DNA from: Phycisphaerae bacterium
GTDB taxonomy: Bacteria > Chloroflexota > Anaerolineae > 4572-78 > J111
NCBI GenBank assembly: GCA_028285035.1
Contig: JANQQF010000047.1
Coordinates: 106,660 to 170,659, forward strand
Direction: 5' to 3'
DNA: 64,000 nucleotides
Shown: piece after piece, positions 46,596-55,203 of the stretch
How positions within the stretch are numbered: position 1 is the first letter of the stretch
How the letters are laid out: every line of letters starts with the position of its first letter
Made by a program: the position numbers and the translations under genes
The notes under the pieces: generated by a model
What the model saw: only the letters and a program-made list of their open reading frames with translations
Databases searched by the model: none
What the model was told of the DNA's origin: nothing

Positions 46596-47651
46596 TTATT
46601 TCAACGTTCTTAGGAATGGCTCGGTGACTTGACCAAACTGCTCTGGCTGTTCGTTAAAGGGGAAATGGGTGGCATCTTCGATTACGTAAAAAGTAGCGTT
46701 GGGAAACAGGTCCGCATACTTTTGGCTGGCTGTCTCGGTCTGTAAGTCTTTGCTTCCGTGGATAACCAAGACAGGCGCCTCAACCGTTTTTAATGAGGCA
46801 CGATAATCGTGTCGCCGCCCCATACTCATAAACATCGCAAAGGATATCCATCCTCCCGCCTGCTCAAACTGTGGCAACTCCCGCCCAACCGCCGCTGCAA
46901 AGTAAGGCACCATTTCGTTGTTCAGCTCGACCAAATCTGCCTCTGACTTCTCAAATAACGTACCAAAATCCAGATAACGTGCACTATATTCTTGATAATC
47001 GGCCTGCATCTCAAGGGGCAGCTCTTCCCCAATTCGGTCATAAAGCCCTTTGTCAGGCAAAGGCATTACCAGCAAATCAGCCGGGGCAACTAGAATGAGG
47101 CCAGCAACATGTTCTGGGAATTCCGCTGCGTATAGCGACGCCAAGAATCCACCAAATGAGTGCCCAATGATAATAAGTTTTTCCTCGCCTAATATTTGAC
47201 GGATGCGTTCAATGTCAGCCAACTGGGCACCAATACCCAAGGTATGATCTAATGTTTTGATATTTTGAACAAAGCTACCCCCTTCAAACCTGTCGATGGG
47301 GCGACTCGATTGACCACTGCCTCGCTGGTGATAGTAGTGAAACTGGTGTGAGTCAGTGAGGTCGGCCAATCCAGGCCACGCTTTAGCGTAGGGTGACCCC
47401 GGCCCTCCGTGAATGATAAGGACATTTTGGCCCGTGCCAACGGTTTCGTAATACAATTCGATATCTGCTTCCATCTGCCAGAAATTTGGCTTATTTTCCT
47501 GCTCAGGCGGTGTTAGGGACGAGCGCAGATTTGTCTCAGTCCGAACATGGCCGGGCTTGTATAGTGGTTGCTGACTCATATACCAAAACCAGCCTCCTGC
47601 AAGTAGCCCTATAACAACTAAAATACCAATAAAAATTAGTAGAAATTTCAT
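46596..47651 (-). CDS. Alpha/beta hydrolase (proline iminopeptidase-like)
   Basis: 351 residues, ATG start. N-terminal signal anchor (LLIFIGILVVIGLLAGGWFW). The oxyanion region IIHGGPGSPYAKAW, a YYHQRGSGQSSRP loop and the nucleophile elbow IIIGHSFGGFLAS resemble prolyl aminopeptidase (S33) enzymes; the acid and His lie in VLVIHGSKDLQT and DATHFPF. It is probably membrane-anchored facing out. The substrate is unknown. The WYL regulator gene upstream is co-directional and may control it. Confidence 0.85.
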   Translation of the reverse strand: MKFLLIFIGILVVIGLLAGGWFWYMSQQPLYKPGHVRTETNLRSSLTPPEQENKPNFWQMEADIELYYETVGTGQNVLIIHGGPGSPYAKAWPGLADLTDSHQFHYYHQRGSGQSSRPIDRFEGGSFVQNIKTLDHTLGIGAQLADIERIRQILGEEKLIIIGHSFGGFLASLYAAEFPEHVAGLILVAPADLLVMPLPDKGLYDRIGEELPLEMQADYQEYSARYLDFGTLFEKSEADLVELNNEMVPYFAAAVGRELPQFEQAGGWISFAMFMSMGRRHDYRASLKTVEAPVLVIHGSKDLQTETASQKYADLFPNATFYVIEDATHFPFNEQPEQFGQVTEPFLRTLK

Positions 47652-47748
47652 TTTTAACTCCTGTAGAAATAGATTATTAGATTGTCAGAGCGAGAAAGGT
47701 AAAGAACCTGCCCGTCTTCTTTTGTTGATAAACCTGCTAAGATTTCTT

Positions 47749-48714
47749 TCAATCACTACTGCTTTTGTGTTGCTCACTAATTTGGAGCGCTTGCTTTGCC
47801 ACCTGTTGCCGCACCTCATTCGGAGCGATAACCTCGGCCAAGCCGTTGAAGCCCAAGACAAGGCTAACTGCAAAATTTACATCTGGAACAATGGCTGTCA
47901 CTAAGAAAGAGCCATCCATTTCTGTTGTCACCGAGGCCCATAGAACCTGGCTGTTCAGCACAACGGTTTCAGCCTCTGCCATAAATTTTAGGGTGACCTC
48001 AATTTGTGGATAAGCCAAGTCACCTCTGTTAAGATAGCTGCGTAAATCAAAGTCAGGTGGAATATTGAATGTCTCATCATTGAGAGTAAGCCCCACCATT
48101 CGGTCCACCCGAAAAACCCGATGATCAGCCCGCAAATGGCAGTAGCCTACGGTGTACCACCAGCCCCAGCGATAAGCTAGACCGTAAAAGTCAACATCGC
48201 GTTCGGTAGGTGTGGTGTGCTCGCGTCCTCGATAAATAAGATGAGTGCGTTGTTGCTCCCGAATGGCTTGTCGAAGGGTAGCGAGGATGGGCTGTAGATT
48301 GGTTTGATCAATGCGATGCATGCCTGTGGCGATCAGTTTGTGTTTGGCCCAAGTCACCTCCTGTTGTTGCTCCATTGGCAGAACATTATCTAATTTAGCT
48401 AGGGCGCCCTGCGCTGCCTCTCGATACAATGTTCCCCACATCTCTTCAACTAAACCCGTGCCCAAATAGACAGCGACTGCCTCCTCCGGAGTAAACATCA
48501 AGGGGGGCATGGTGTAACCCCGGACCAAGGAGAACCCGCCGTGTGGTCCACGCTCGGTGTAAACAGGGAGCCCCATCTCTTCAAGCATTCCCATATAGCG
48601 ATGCACAGAACGGACCGATACGCCCAGCGTCTCCGCTAAATCGGCGGCCTTTTGATTGGGACGCCGTTGTAACATCATAATCAAGGTAATCAATCGGGTG
48701 GCTGTCGTTGACAT
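47749..48714 (-). CDS. YafY-family HTH/WYL-domain transcriptional regulator
   Basis: 321 residues from the ATG at 48714, chosen because CAGGAAAG lies at the right distance; GTG at 48723 is possible. HTH-11 at about 1-60 (LITLIMMLQRRPNQKAADLA, GVSVRSVHRYMGMLEEMGLP), then a WYL domain at about 140-220 (YRWGWWYTVGYCHLRADHRV) and a C-terminal WCX extension. The family binds DNA and senses a ligand through the WYL fold. The AT-rich 241-base region upstream, with TATAGCTTATATTTATGAC, probably holds its promoter. Confidence 0.9.
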   Translation of the reverse strand: MSTTATRLITLIMMLQRRPNQKAADLAETLGVSVRSVHRYMGMLEEMGLPVYTERGPHGGFSLVRGYTMPPLMFTPEEAVAVYLGTGLVEEMWGTLYREAAQGALAKLDNVLPMEQQQEVTWAKHKLIATGMHRIDQTNLQPILATLRQAIREQQRTHLIYRGREHTTPTERDVDFYGLAYRWGWWYTVGYCHLRADHRVFRVDRMVGLTLNDETFNIPPDFDLRSYLNRGDLAYPQIEVTLKFMAEAETVVLNSQVLWASVTTEMDGSFLVTAIVPDVNFAVSLVLGFNGLAEVIAPNEVRQQVAKQALQISEQHKSSSD

Positions 48715-48898
48715 TTTCAACACTTTCCTGTGACATTCATAATATAGCTTATATTTATGACAGTTTGCGTCATAAATATAAACGAATTTAATAAAGTTGT
48801 GCCAATTTATTGTTTCACTTGGCGGAAGTGCCTAGCAGTTAAATATCAAGATTTTAGGTTGATTTAATAAAGGAGATATGTTATTGTCCGAACGATAA

Positions 48899-48942
48899 CA
48901 AACAATCGTAAATCAACAATCAAAAATCGTAAATTCAGTAGG
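48899..48942. repeat. Short AATCGTAAAT-type word repeats upstream of the C45 peptidase gene
   Basis: AATCGTAAATCAACAATC and AAATCGTAAATTC occur in tandem just before the ribosome site of the gene at 48956. The same words occur before the altronate-dehydratase-like gene at about 57043-57100. This looks like a dispersed intergenic element rather than an operator, but either is possible. Confidence 0.45.
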
Positions 48943-48955
48943 GAGCAATTACATA

Positions 48956-50050
48956 ATGGTAGAAAACAAAATTCGTGTTTTAAAGGCTAAAGGTACCCCT
49001 TATGAGGTAGGCTTTCAACACGGCCAAATGTATCGAGAGGATATTCGCCGTTATACTGAGGAGCGAGTGGCCTTGGTTCAGGAAGGCAAATGGACAGGTA
49101 ATCAACAACTGAGTCGCGAGGATGTGCTTCGCATCGCCGAGGCTTGCGTCCCTGCACATAAAGCCTATGCGCCGGATCTGACCGAGGAGATGCGAGGTAT
49201 GGCGGAGGCCACGGGTTTGACGTTGGGCGAGATGATCGTAGTCGGTGGCTTTACTGATTTCATTGACACTGTTTATCATACCCATAAACGGCAAACGCCC
49301 CTAGAACCGCAACTGGCTATCGATGACTGTACGGCCTTTATTATCCCTGACCATCAAGCTGAAGGAGCAGGTTTTTTTGGCCAAACCTGGGATATGCATG
49401 ACACGGCCACGGAATTTGTGATTCTGCTAGAAGTAGAAACGGAGAACAGCCCTAAATCTTTGGTCTTCACAACGACCGGATGTGTTGGTCAAATTGGGAT
49501 GAATGAGCATGGTATTGCTGTTGGCATCAACAATCTTTTGGGGGCTGATGGTCAAATTGGCGTGACCTGGCCCTTTGTAGTGCGTAAGGTGTTGCAACAA
49601 GATAACATTGAAGACGCCTTGGCTTGTATCACTGACGCCCCATTGGCTGGTGCTCACAACTATTTGCTTTTTGACAAACTAGGCAACGGCTACAACATCG
49701 AGGCAATGTCTACCCATCATGTGATCACGCCATTAAATGGAGAGGCCTTAGTCCACACGAATCACTGTCTTTTCCCAGAAAACTTAGCGCTTGCTCAAGT
49801 TCGCCAAGCCGATTCCCAAGCGCACTCTGAAAATCGCCTCAGTTTTGCCACCGATCTCATTCTGAATGAGCGGATGATTACCATTGATCATCTACAGGCC
49901 CTGACCCGCCAGGCCCCAGTGTGCACCACCTCAACCCCACCTTTCCACGTCGAGTCCTGTGGCGCTGCGATTATGCGACCCAAAACGGGTGACTTTTGGG
50001 CCGTGTGGGGCTTGCCTTCAGAAAATCAGTACGAGTATTTTAGAGTGTAA
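48956..50050 (+). CDS. C45-family peptidase / acyl-CoA:6-APA acyltransferase-like protein
   Basis: 364 residues, ATG start after AGTAGGGAGCAATTAC. KAKGTPYEVGFQHGQMYRED, MRGMAEATGLTLGEMIVVGG, and a candidate N-terminal nucleophile Cys at residue 125 in AIDDCTAFII, then FGQTWDMHDTATEFVILLEV and QIGMNEHGIAVGINNL. This is the pattern of the penicillin N-acyltransferase-like (C45) Ntn-hydrolases, which self-cleave before the Cys. The physiological substrate is unknown. It is divergent from the WYL regulator gene. Confidence 0.88.
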   Translation: MVENKIRVLKAKGTPYEVGFQHGQMYREDIRRYTEERVALVQEGKWTGNQQLSREDVLRIAEACVPAHKAYAPDLTEEMRGMAEATGLTLGEMIVVGGFTDFIDTVYHTHKRQTPLEPQLAIDDCTAFIIPDHQAEGAGFFGQTWDMHDTATEFVILLEVETENSPKSLVFTTTGCVGQIGMNEHGIAVGINNLLGADGQIGVTWPFVVRKVLQQDNIEDALACITDAPLAGAHNYLLFDKLGNGYNIEAMSTHHVITPLNGEALVHTNHCLFPENLALAQVRQADSQAHSENRLSFATDLILNERMITIDHLQALTRQAPVCTTSTPPFHVESCGAAIMRPKTGDFWAVWGLPSENQYEYFRV

Positions 50051-50087
50051 ATTTGGGGGAAAATTCGGGAACTGGTTTTAGTTGTAT

Positions 50088-50573
50088 CTAATCTGTATAA
50101 CTCTTCCATTGTTCCCATGAAATTGAACGACCTGGAAAAGTAATTTGTTCAAAGGGCCAGTGCGTTTTTAACCAACTGTGAGTTGTTTGGTAAAGATCTT
50201 CATCAAGCGCTATGTGACTATCTCTGACCCACAAATATACCTCGCAATCAAACAGCGCTACAGAGGCTGGTTCAATATATACACAGCCGATGCAGGTGTC
50301 ACCCGACAAAGTGAGAACTGTATAAGCAAAGGCTTCTCGTGCTTTGAACTCGCGCTCGTGCCGGGCCAGATCCGCTGTGTTGTTTTCTAACGACATATCA
50401 TCCTTTGGCCAGGGTGTTTGTGCTGCGAAGATAGATCGAAGTCGTAAACGACTGCTCATCACTGCCTCATAATCAAGCTCTGTGACGCGTGGTGAAAGAA
50501 TTTCAAGGCGATAATGTTTGGTGATTAAAGACTCTGGCACAACAAAACTTTCGGGAACGAATTGTTTGGTCAT
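50088..50573 (-). CDS. GNAT-like N-acetyltransferase-related protein
   Basis: 161 residues, ATG start. HYRLEILSPRVTELDYEAVM, then FAYTVLTLSGDTCIGCVYIE and EVYLWVRDSHIALDEDLYQT resemble the central strands of a GNAT fold, but the acetyl-CoA loop is weak. It may be a divergent or inactive member. Convergent with the C45 gene. Confidence 0.6.
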   Translation of the reverse strand: MTKQFVPESFVVPESLITKHYRLEILSPRVTELDYEAVMSSRLRLRSIFAAQTPWPKDDMSLENNTADLARHEREFKAREAFAYTVLTLSGDTCIGCVYIEPASVALFDCEVYLWVRDSHIALDEDLYQTTHSWLKTHWPFEQITFPGRSISWEQWKSYTD

Positions 50574-50703
50574 CTTGGTTTTACCTTGTTTAAATGCTGG
50601 GAGGAGATATCATATTCACCGTAACAGATAACGACTGCTGTGTCAAATAGAAAAAAGATGATATTGTGCGGGTAGTATATCTTGATCAATCCCTAACAAA
50701 GCA

Positions 50704-50732
50704 TTGACACAGCGTCAAACATAGCGTATACT
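50704..50732 (+). promoter_or_regulatory. Consensus sigma-70 promoter of the RIO1 kinase leader
   Basis: TTGACA at 50704-50709, a 17-base spacer, and TATACT at 50727-50732: the closest match to the consensus in the window. Transcription would start near 50739, leaving a leader of about 325 bases before the RIO1 start. Confidence 0.75.
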
Positions 50733-50756
50733 GGGCGTGTTACATAAAATTTTTTA

Positions 50757-50836
50757 AGTAAACTGGATCTTAAGTCTGTTTGAATATATTTTTCATTTGT
50801 TCAAACACTCTATTTTCAAAACTCTTCTGGTTTACT
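50757..50836 (+). promoter_or_regulatory. Nested hairpins in the RIO1 leader RNA
   Basis: An 11-pair outer stem (AGTAAACTGGA at 50757-50767 with TCTGGTTTACT at 50826-50836, two G-U pairs) encloses an inner perfect 7-pair stem (GTTTGAA at 50778-50784 with TTCAAAC at 50800-50806). The structure ends 11 bases before the ribosome site of the leader peptide. It could be a ligand- or protein-binding aptamer, or simply protect the 5' end. Confidence 0.5.
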
Positions 50837-50861
50837 CAAACTCTTGAAAGGAGGTGTGATA

Positions 50862-50939
50862 ATGGATTGTAGAATTGTTTGTTTAGCAGTACCCAACTTA
50901 TTATCACCCACCCAAGGAGTTGCGGGGGATCAATTTTAA
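50862..50939 (+). CDS. Leader peptide (25 residues) of the RIO1 attenuator
   Basis: ATG at 50862 behind a near-perfect ribosome site AAAGGAGGTG with ideal spacing, and TAA at 50937. The peptide begins MDCRIVCLAVPNLLSP and ends GDQF. The coding sequence contains CCAAGGAGT (50912-50920), which is exactly complementary to the 5' side of the terminator downstream. The position between a consensus promoter and a terminator, and the strong translation signal, suggest a regulatory leader peptide rather than a functional protein. Confidence 0.6.
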   Translation: MDCRIVCLAVPNLLSPTQGVAGDQF

Positions 50940-50979
50940 GTCCCAGCCGTTTTTTGCGCGGTTTCGTTTGTTTGCGACC

Positions 50980-51010
50980 AAAAGCTACTCCTTGGCGAGT
51001 AGCTTTTTTT
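50980..51010 (+). terminator. Terminator with mutually exclusive antiterminator upstream of RIO1
   Basis: Stem AAAAGCTACTC / GAGTAGCTTTT with loop CTTGGC, followed by a T-run: a strong intrinsic terminator 54 bases before the RIO1 start. ACTCCTTGG (50987-50995), covering the end of the 5' arm and most of the loop, can instead pair perfectly with CCAAGGAGT (50912-50920) inside the leader peptide frame, which would break the terminator. Confidence 0.75.
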
Positions 51011-51063
51011 ATTTATCCAATAGATAGTCGTAAACAATCGATGAAAATATGGAGTAGACTGTA

Positions 51064-52065
51064 GTGACCCGAAGAAATGATCCAGATCGTTTTGATCAAT
51101 ATGAAGAAATGTATGACCCGGTAAATATTGACCGGAAAGCACGCCGTAAACGAAAACCACGTAAACAACAACCGAAAAAAGATAATCAGCAGATTGTCAA
51201 TGAGATTGCTGAAGTTAGAGGGCTTGAAGGTGAGTTTCAGACCACCTATCAACCAGCTCGCTATGAAAAAGGCTGGTTGCTGGAATCGCTAAAGGTCTTT
51301 TATGATGAAGAATGGATCAGCGATGTGTTGGCCAGTATCAAAGGGGGCAAAGAGGCCAGTGTCTATCGCTGTGCAGGGGTGCCTCGCTCAAAATATGATT
51401 TGATGGCCGTTAAGGTTTATCGCCCTCGCCAATTTCGAAATTTGCGAAATGACTTTATGTACCGCGAAGGGCGTGAGGTCTTGACGGGCGATGGAAAAAT
51501 GGTCAAGTCCAATGAGGATCGGATTATCCGTGCGCTGGGCAAGAAAACCACCTTTGGTGCGCAGGTGCAGCATACCTCTTGGCTAATGTATGAGTACACC
51601 ACCTTGGAGCAACTTCACGCGGCAGGAGCCGCCGTCCCTCAACCGGTTGCAGCGAGTGACAATGCCATTTTGATGGAATACTTTGGTGATGAACGCCGTG
51701 CGGCCCCCGCTTTGCACGAAATCAACCTTGATGAAGATGAGGCGGAGGATCTGTTCAAAGAGGTTGTTCGTAACCTTGAGATTATGTTGCAGCACGATGT
51801 CATCCACGGCGATCTCTCCGCCTTCAACATCCTCTATTGGGAGGGCGAGATTATGGTGATTGACTTTCCGCAGGTGACCAATCCCTACAGCAATAAAAAC
51901 GCCTACTTCATCTTCGAGCGCGATGTTACCCGAGTGTGTGAATACTTTGCTAAGCAGGGTATCGACTGCGACCCCGAAAGCCTCACCGCTGAGCTGTGGC
52001 AGCGATTTGTCAAAATCACAGATGAGGAAAAGGCCGCAGATGAGTCGCGGATGGTTGAGATGTAA
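51064..52065 (+). CDS. RIO1-type serine protein kinase
   Basis: 333 residues, GTG start at 51064. A highly basic, disordered N-terminus (RKARRKRKPRKQQPKKDNQQ) precedes the RIO domain: the flexible-loop region GGKEASVYRCAG, DLMAVKVYRPRQFRNLRND with the ATP-binding Lys, and the catalytic and metal motifs HDVIHGDLSAFNILYW and IMVIDFPQ. RIO kinases act in ribosome maturation in archaea and eukaryotes; in bacteria their role is poorly known. Expression appears to be controlled by the attenuator upstream, which would fit a link to translation. Confidence 0.9.
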   Translation: MTRRNDPDRFDQYEEMYDPVNIDRKARRKRKPRKQQPKKDNQQIVNEIAEVRGLEGEFQTTYQPARYEKGWLLESLKVFYDEEWISDVLASIKGGKEASVYRCAGVPRSKYDLMAVKVYRPRQFRNLRNDFMYREGREVLTGDGKMVKSNEDRIIRALGKKTTFGAQVQHTSWLMYEYTTLEQLHAAGAAVPQPVAASDNAILMEYFGDERRAAPALHEINLDEDEAEDLFKEVVRNLEIMLQHDVIHGDLSAFNILYWEGEIMVIDFPQVTNPYSNKNAYFIFERDVTRVCEYFAKQGIDCDPESLTAELWQRFVKITDEEKAADESRMVEM

Positions 52066-52094
52066 AGGGTGATTACGCGGTAAGTGTGTCAATG

Positions 52095-52126
52095 AAAAGA
52101 TCGGCAATTTCTCGCCGATCTTTTTT
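52095..52126 (+). terminator. Rho-independent terminator after RIO1
   Basis: AAAAGATCGGC paired with GCCGATCTTTT plus further T, 30 bases after the RIO1 stop codon and before the convergent small gene. Confidence 0.85.
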
Positions 52127-52135
52127 GTTGTAGAA

Positions 52136-52339
52136 TTACCGCTCTTCGTATTTACTGTTTTTCCGTTTGTTATCCTTCTTTGACAAAATTGAAGATAAGC
52201 GAGTGATCACGGTTGAATAGGCATCGACCTTTACAGAACTCCCTGACTTTCCTTTAGCTTTTAGCTTGCGAATTTCGGCGGCGCGGTGCATTTCACTAAA
52301 CTCAATCGCTTCACGTAAAGTATCTGTTATTTTCTTCAT
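52136..52339 (-). CDS. Small basic protein of unknown function
   Basis: 67 residues, ATG start. Helical and Lys/Arg-rich: MKKITDTLREAIEFSEMHRA, AAEIRKLKAKGKSGS, and a C-terminal KKDNKRKNSKYEER. No family is recognised. It is transcribed toward the RIO1 terminator. It could be a nucleic-acid-binding or antitoxin-like protein; this is not supported beyond size and charge. Confidence 0.45.
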   Translation of the reverse strand: MKKITDTLREAIEFSEMHRAAEIRKLKAKGKSGSSVKVDAYSTVITRLSSILSKKDNKRKNSKYEER

Positions 52340-52423
52340 ATGAATTGGCTTTAAATCCCCTCTAAAGTTTCTTTAGTTGATTCGAGATTATGATAGTGCA
52401 ATCTCATATTCGTCAAAATTGTA

Positions 52424-53152
52424 TCACCCACGTTCCCCGTAATCCGTACCAAGCCACGCTTGAATTTGATCACACATTTCCAAAGCAGACAGCGAAAAAT
52501 GCTCTCTCAATACCAACTCATTTGACTGTTCTTGTTTGTCAACATAATAAAGCTTAACGACGTTGATATCAAAACTCTGTTTGGGAAACCACACCCGGAC
52601 CTTGCTGACAAAACATTTATTTATCGTATGTTTGGGTAGAACCGCACAGGTATAGTCATCAAAATGTTCCCCGTGCCGGAATACCAAATTTTGCTCATCA
52701 AGTAGCAGTCCGTAGTGATGCTCTCCTCTTGTTATCGCCTGTTGCATCTTTCGCCAAGCCGCCACCCTGGCCAGTGATTGCCAGCCCATCTTTAACATAA
52801 AAACGGTTATCCAAACTATCGCTCCAAATATCGTGATAATGACCAAGAATGGAAAGAGGCCTGAGGTCAGGTCTTCAATGATACGTGGCACGAGTGTTGA
52901 GTCCTGATAGATGTAGTAGGGGATGGCATAGATTATGACGAAAGCAGGGAGGATATAGATACAGCTAAAAAAGATAGCCCAAGCCACAGTGGCTGAAGAT
53001 GATTTGTAGGGGAAGAATTGACCGGCAGCAGAATGAACATTGCCTGAGGTAAACTGGTCGCGGTACGGTTGAGGTAACTCCGAAAATTTACAGGGTCCGA
53101 TTTTTTGCACGATCGGCTTTTGCTCCAGCCATTTAAAGATGGGGTTTTGCAC
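52424..53152 (-). CDS. Hypothetical membrane protein with two transmembrane helices
   Basis: 242 residues, GTG start. Two hydrophobic segments (AWAIFFSCIYILPAFVIIYA near 70 and LFPFLVIITIFGAIVWITVF near 105), followed by a ~125-residue soluble C-terminal domain (YGLLLDEQNLVFRHGEHFDD, YTCAVLPKHTINKCFVSKVR) of beta character, possibly a PH-like fold. No family is confidently recognised. Isolated gene. Confidence 0.65.
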   Translation of the reverse strand: MQNPIFKWLEQKPIVQKIGPCKFSELPQPYRDQFTSGNVHSAAGQFFPYKSSSATVAWAIFFSCIYILPAFVIIYAIPYYIYQDSTLVPRIIEDLTSGLFPFLVIITIFGAIVWITVFMLKMGWQSLARVAAWRKMQQAITRGEHHYGLLLDEQNLVFRHGEHFDDYTCAVLPKHTINKCFVSKVRVWFPKQSFDINVVKLYYVDKQEQSNELVLREHFSLSALEMCDQIQAWLGTDYGERG

Positions 53153-53323
53153 AATAATTTTGCCTTATCGTGCAAGGGCATCCCAACTGTATCGGAACTT
53201 CAGGGTAAAGTCAATCATTGTGATGAGCTATGAGGGGAATGAGTATTAACGGAAAAATTTGCCCCAAATTTGTTTCTGGATTGTTGTTTGTGCTTGTTTG
53301 TAGATTGATTCGTTCACCGGAAA

Positions 53324-53917
53324 TTATGCTGATTGCAGTCGTTCCCAATCAACCCTTTCCAAGGTATATAGCAAATCATCCCCATCCCAAACCTCCTCTG
53401 AGGCAGCGTAGGTTGTGTCGGAGCCTTTGATCTCTTCTATCGTAGGCTGGAACGCCGCTTTGAACGTCATTCCCACCTTCTCCATCACCCGCAGTGAGGC
53501 TACATTCTCTTCGTAGGTGGAAGCAACCACCCGCTGTATACCCAATTCAGAGAAGCCTTTCTGAATCAAAGCCTGAGCACCCTCGGTGGCATAGCCTTTT
53601 CCCCAAGCCGCTTTATGCAGTCGGTAGCCTATCGTGATTTCATCTTGCATTTTATCGGTCGGGCGAAAACTAAACCAGCCAATAAACGTTCCTGTTGCTT
53701 TTTCAATCGCAGCCCAGAAGCCATACGTGGGGTGCTGTGAGTCATAATCGGTGAATCGGGGAAGAATGTCATTCTCAATGATCTCGCGGGGTGTTGGCGT
53801 GCCACCGTTGATATAGCGCATCACCTCTGGATCATTGTCGAGAGCAAAGAGGTGGTTGCCATCTGCTTTTGTGAATTGTCGCAGGATGAGACGTTCAGTT
53901 TGTAATAGAATTTTCAT
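53324..53917 (-). CDS. RimJ/RimL-type GNAT N-acetyltransferase
   Basis: 197 residues, ATG start. TERLILRQFTKADGNHLFAL, FWAAIEKATGTFIGWFSFRP, EITIGYRLHKAAWGKGYATE and EENVASLRVMEKVGM give a complete GNAT domain, including the acetyl-CoA loop (the AAWGKGYATE region). Family members acetylate protein N-termini or small amines; the substrate is unknown. Confidence 0.92.
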   Translation of the reverse strand: MKILLQTERLILRQFTKADGNHLFALDNDPEVMRYINGGTPTPREIIENDILPRFTDYDSQHPTYGFWAAIEKATGTFIGWFSFRPTDKMQDEITIGYRLHKAAWGKGYATEGAQALIQKGFSELGIQRVVASTYEENVASLRVMEKVGMTFKAAFQPTIEEIKGSDTTYAASEEVWDGDDLLYTLERVDWERLQSA

Positions 53918-54085
53918 AGAATTTCTTTGTAAGGTATGAGTTTCTTATTCTTTCAGATTAGATCAACACTCTATCTCACCTTCTCTGCCACGTCAATTAT
54001 ATTCATCGACCAGTCTCAAACTGTATTGCCTTAACCCTGAACCTGCGTACAATTAAGGGCCATATCCTGTTAAGGACCATATCCT

Positions 54086-55108
54086 GTGAGTGTGAGGTGT
54101 TGGGTGGGCGACGCGGTCGATAAATATATGCAGCAGATGCTAGAACAGCAACATATTCCTGGGATGTCGCTGGCGGTTGTGCGGGAGAACCAGCCCGTGT
54201 TTGCCAGAGGGTACGGTTTGGCACAAGTGGAATTGGATGTGCCAGCGACAGAAAATACGATCTATGAAATCGCCTCGATTACCAAGCCGTTTACAGCCAC
54301 GGCGGTCATGCAGTTGGTTGAGCAAGACAAACTGACGTTAGCCGATAGAATTTCAACCCACCTACCCGATTTACCCTCAGCTTGGTCCGACGTGACCGTC
54401 CAGCATATCTTGATGCATCAATCTGGGATTCACAGCTACACCAATACCCCTGACTATTGGAAAAGTACGCGTCTTGATATTTCACGAGAAGAAATTTTGA
54501 GCTTGGTCGCTGACTTACCCCTTGATTTTGTACCAGGTGAGCGTGTAGCCTATGATAATACAGGTTACTATCTGCTCGGTATGTTGATTGAAGCGATCAG
54601 TGGGCAAAGCTATGGCGATTACCTGACCGAGCATATTTTTACCCCCCTAAACATGACCGCAACACGGATAAATGACCCTTACACCATTGTCGCTAATCGA
54701 GCGGGGGGATACACCTATCAAGATGACCGTTTGCAAAATAAGGAATACTACAGCCCATCAGGAACCTATTCCGCCGGGGTGTTGCTTTCAAGTGTGGTTG
54801 ATTTGGCTAAATGGGCTGCTTCGTTCTATACAAACACCCTGCTGTCTGAAGCGAGCCGCACTCTGATGTGGACTCCTCACCCCTCAAAGGCACAGAATGA
54901 ACGTGAGTTCCATTATACAATGGGGCTTGGTTGGTTTCTGGTTGATCTGAAGGGGCGTTTGATGATTGGGCATAACGGGGGTATTGTTGGTTTCACCACC
55001 TCGTTTTCACATTTTCCAGATGAGAAACTCTCGATCATTTTGTTGTGTAATCGCGGCCAGGTAGAAAATCCACACATTATTGCCCATCGAGCGGCTGCAT
55101 TGCTTTAA
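54086..55108 (+). CDS. Beta-lactamase-fold serine hydrolase (class C-like)
   Basis: 340 residues if the GTG at 54086 is used; the ATG at 54128 is an alternative and neither has a clear ribosome site. EIASITKPFTATAVMQL holds the SxxK catalytic motif (SITK), GERVAYDNTGYYLLGMLIEA holds the Tyr-x-Asn motif (YDN), and LMIGHNGGIVGFTTSF holds the HxG motif (HNG). No signal peptide is visible, so it is probably an intracellular esterase or peptidase-like enzyme rather than an antibiotic-resistance enzyme. Confidence 0.87.
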   Translation: MSVRCWVGDAVDKYMQQMLEQQHIPGMSLAVVRENQPVFARGYGLAQVELDVPATENTIYEIASITKPFTATAVMQLVEQDKLTLADRISTHLPDLPSAWSDVTVQHILMHQSGIHSYTNTPDYWKSTRLDISREEILSLVADLPLDFVPGERVAYDNTGYYLLGMLIEAISGQSYGDYLTEHIFTPLNMTATRINDPYTIVANRAGGYTYQDDRLQNKEYYSPSGTYSAGVLLSSVVDLAKWAASFYTNTLLSEASRTLMWTPHPSKAQNEREFHYTMGLGWFLVDLKGRLMIGHNGGIVGFTTSFSHFPDEKLSIILLCNRGQVENPHIIAHRAAALL

Positions 55109-55203
55109 TTAGTTTTGTGGCTGAGATTTTTGATTACGTTTGATAAGATGAGATTGGAAATCTTGGCTACTTGTATAGATAGTATTTGCAAAGGAACAAT
55201 CGA

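Noticed and set aside
50879..51064. Plus-strand 61-codon frame starting inside the RIO1 leader
   Set aside because: It has no ribosome site, overlaps the well-initiated leader peptide in another frame and runs through the terminator.
51583..52107. Minus-strand 174-codon frame opposite RIO1
   Set aside because: Lies antisense to conserved kinase motifs and has no start signal or family similarity.
54086..55108. Antibiotic-resistance beta-lactamase
   Set aside because: It has the general SxxK/YxN/HxG serine-hydrolase motifs, but no signal peptide or resistance context; the family mostly contains esterases and peptidases.
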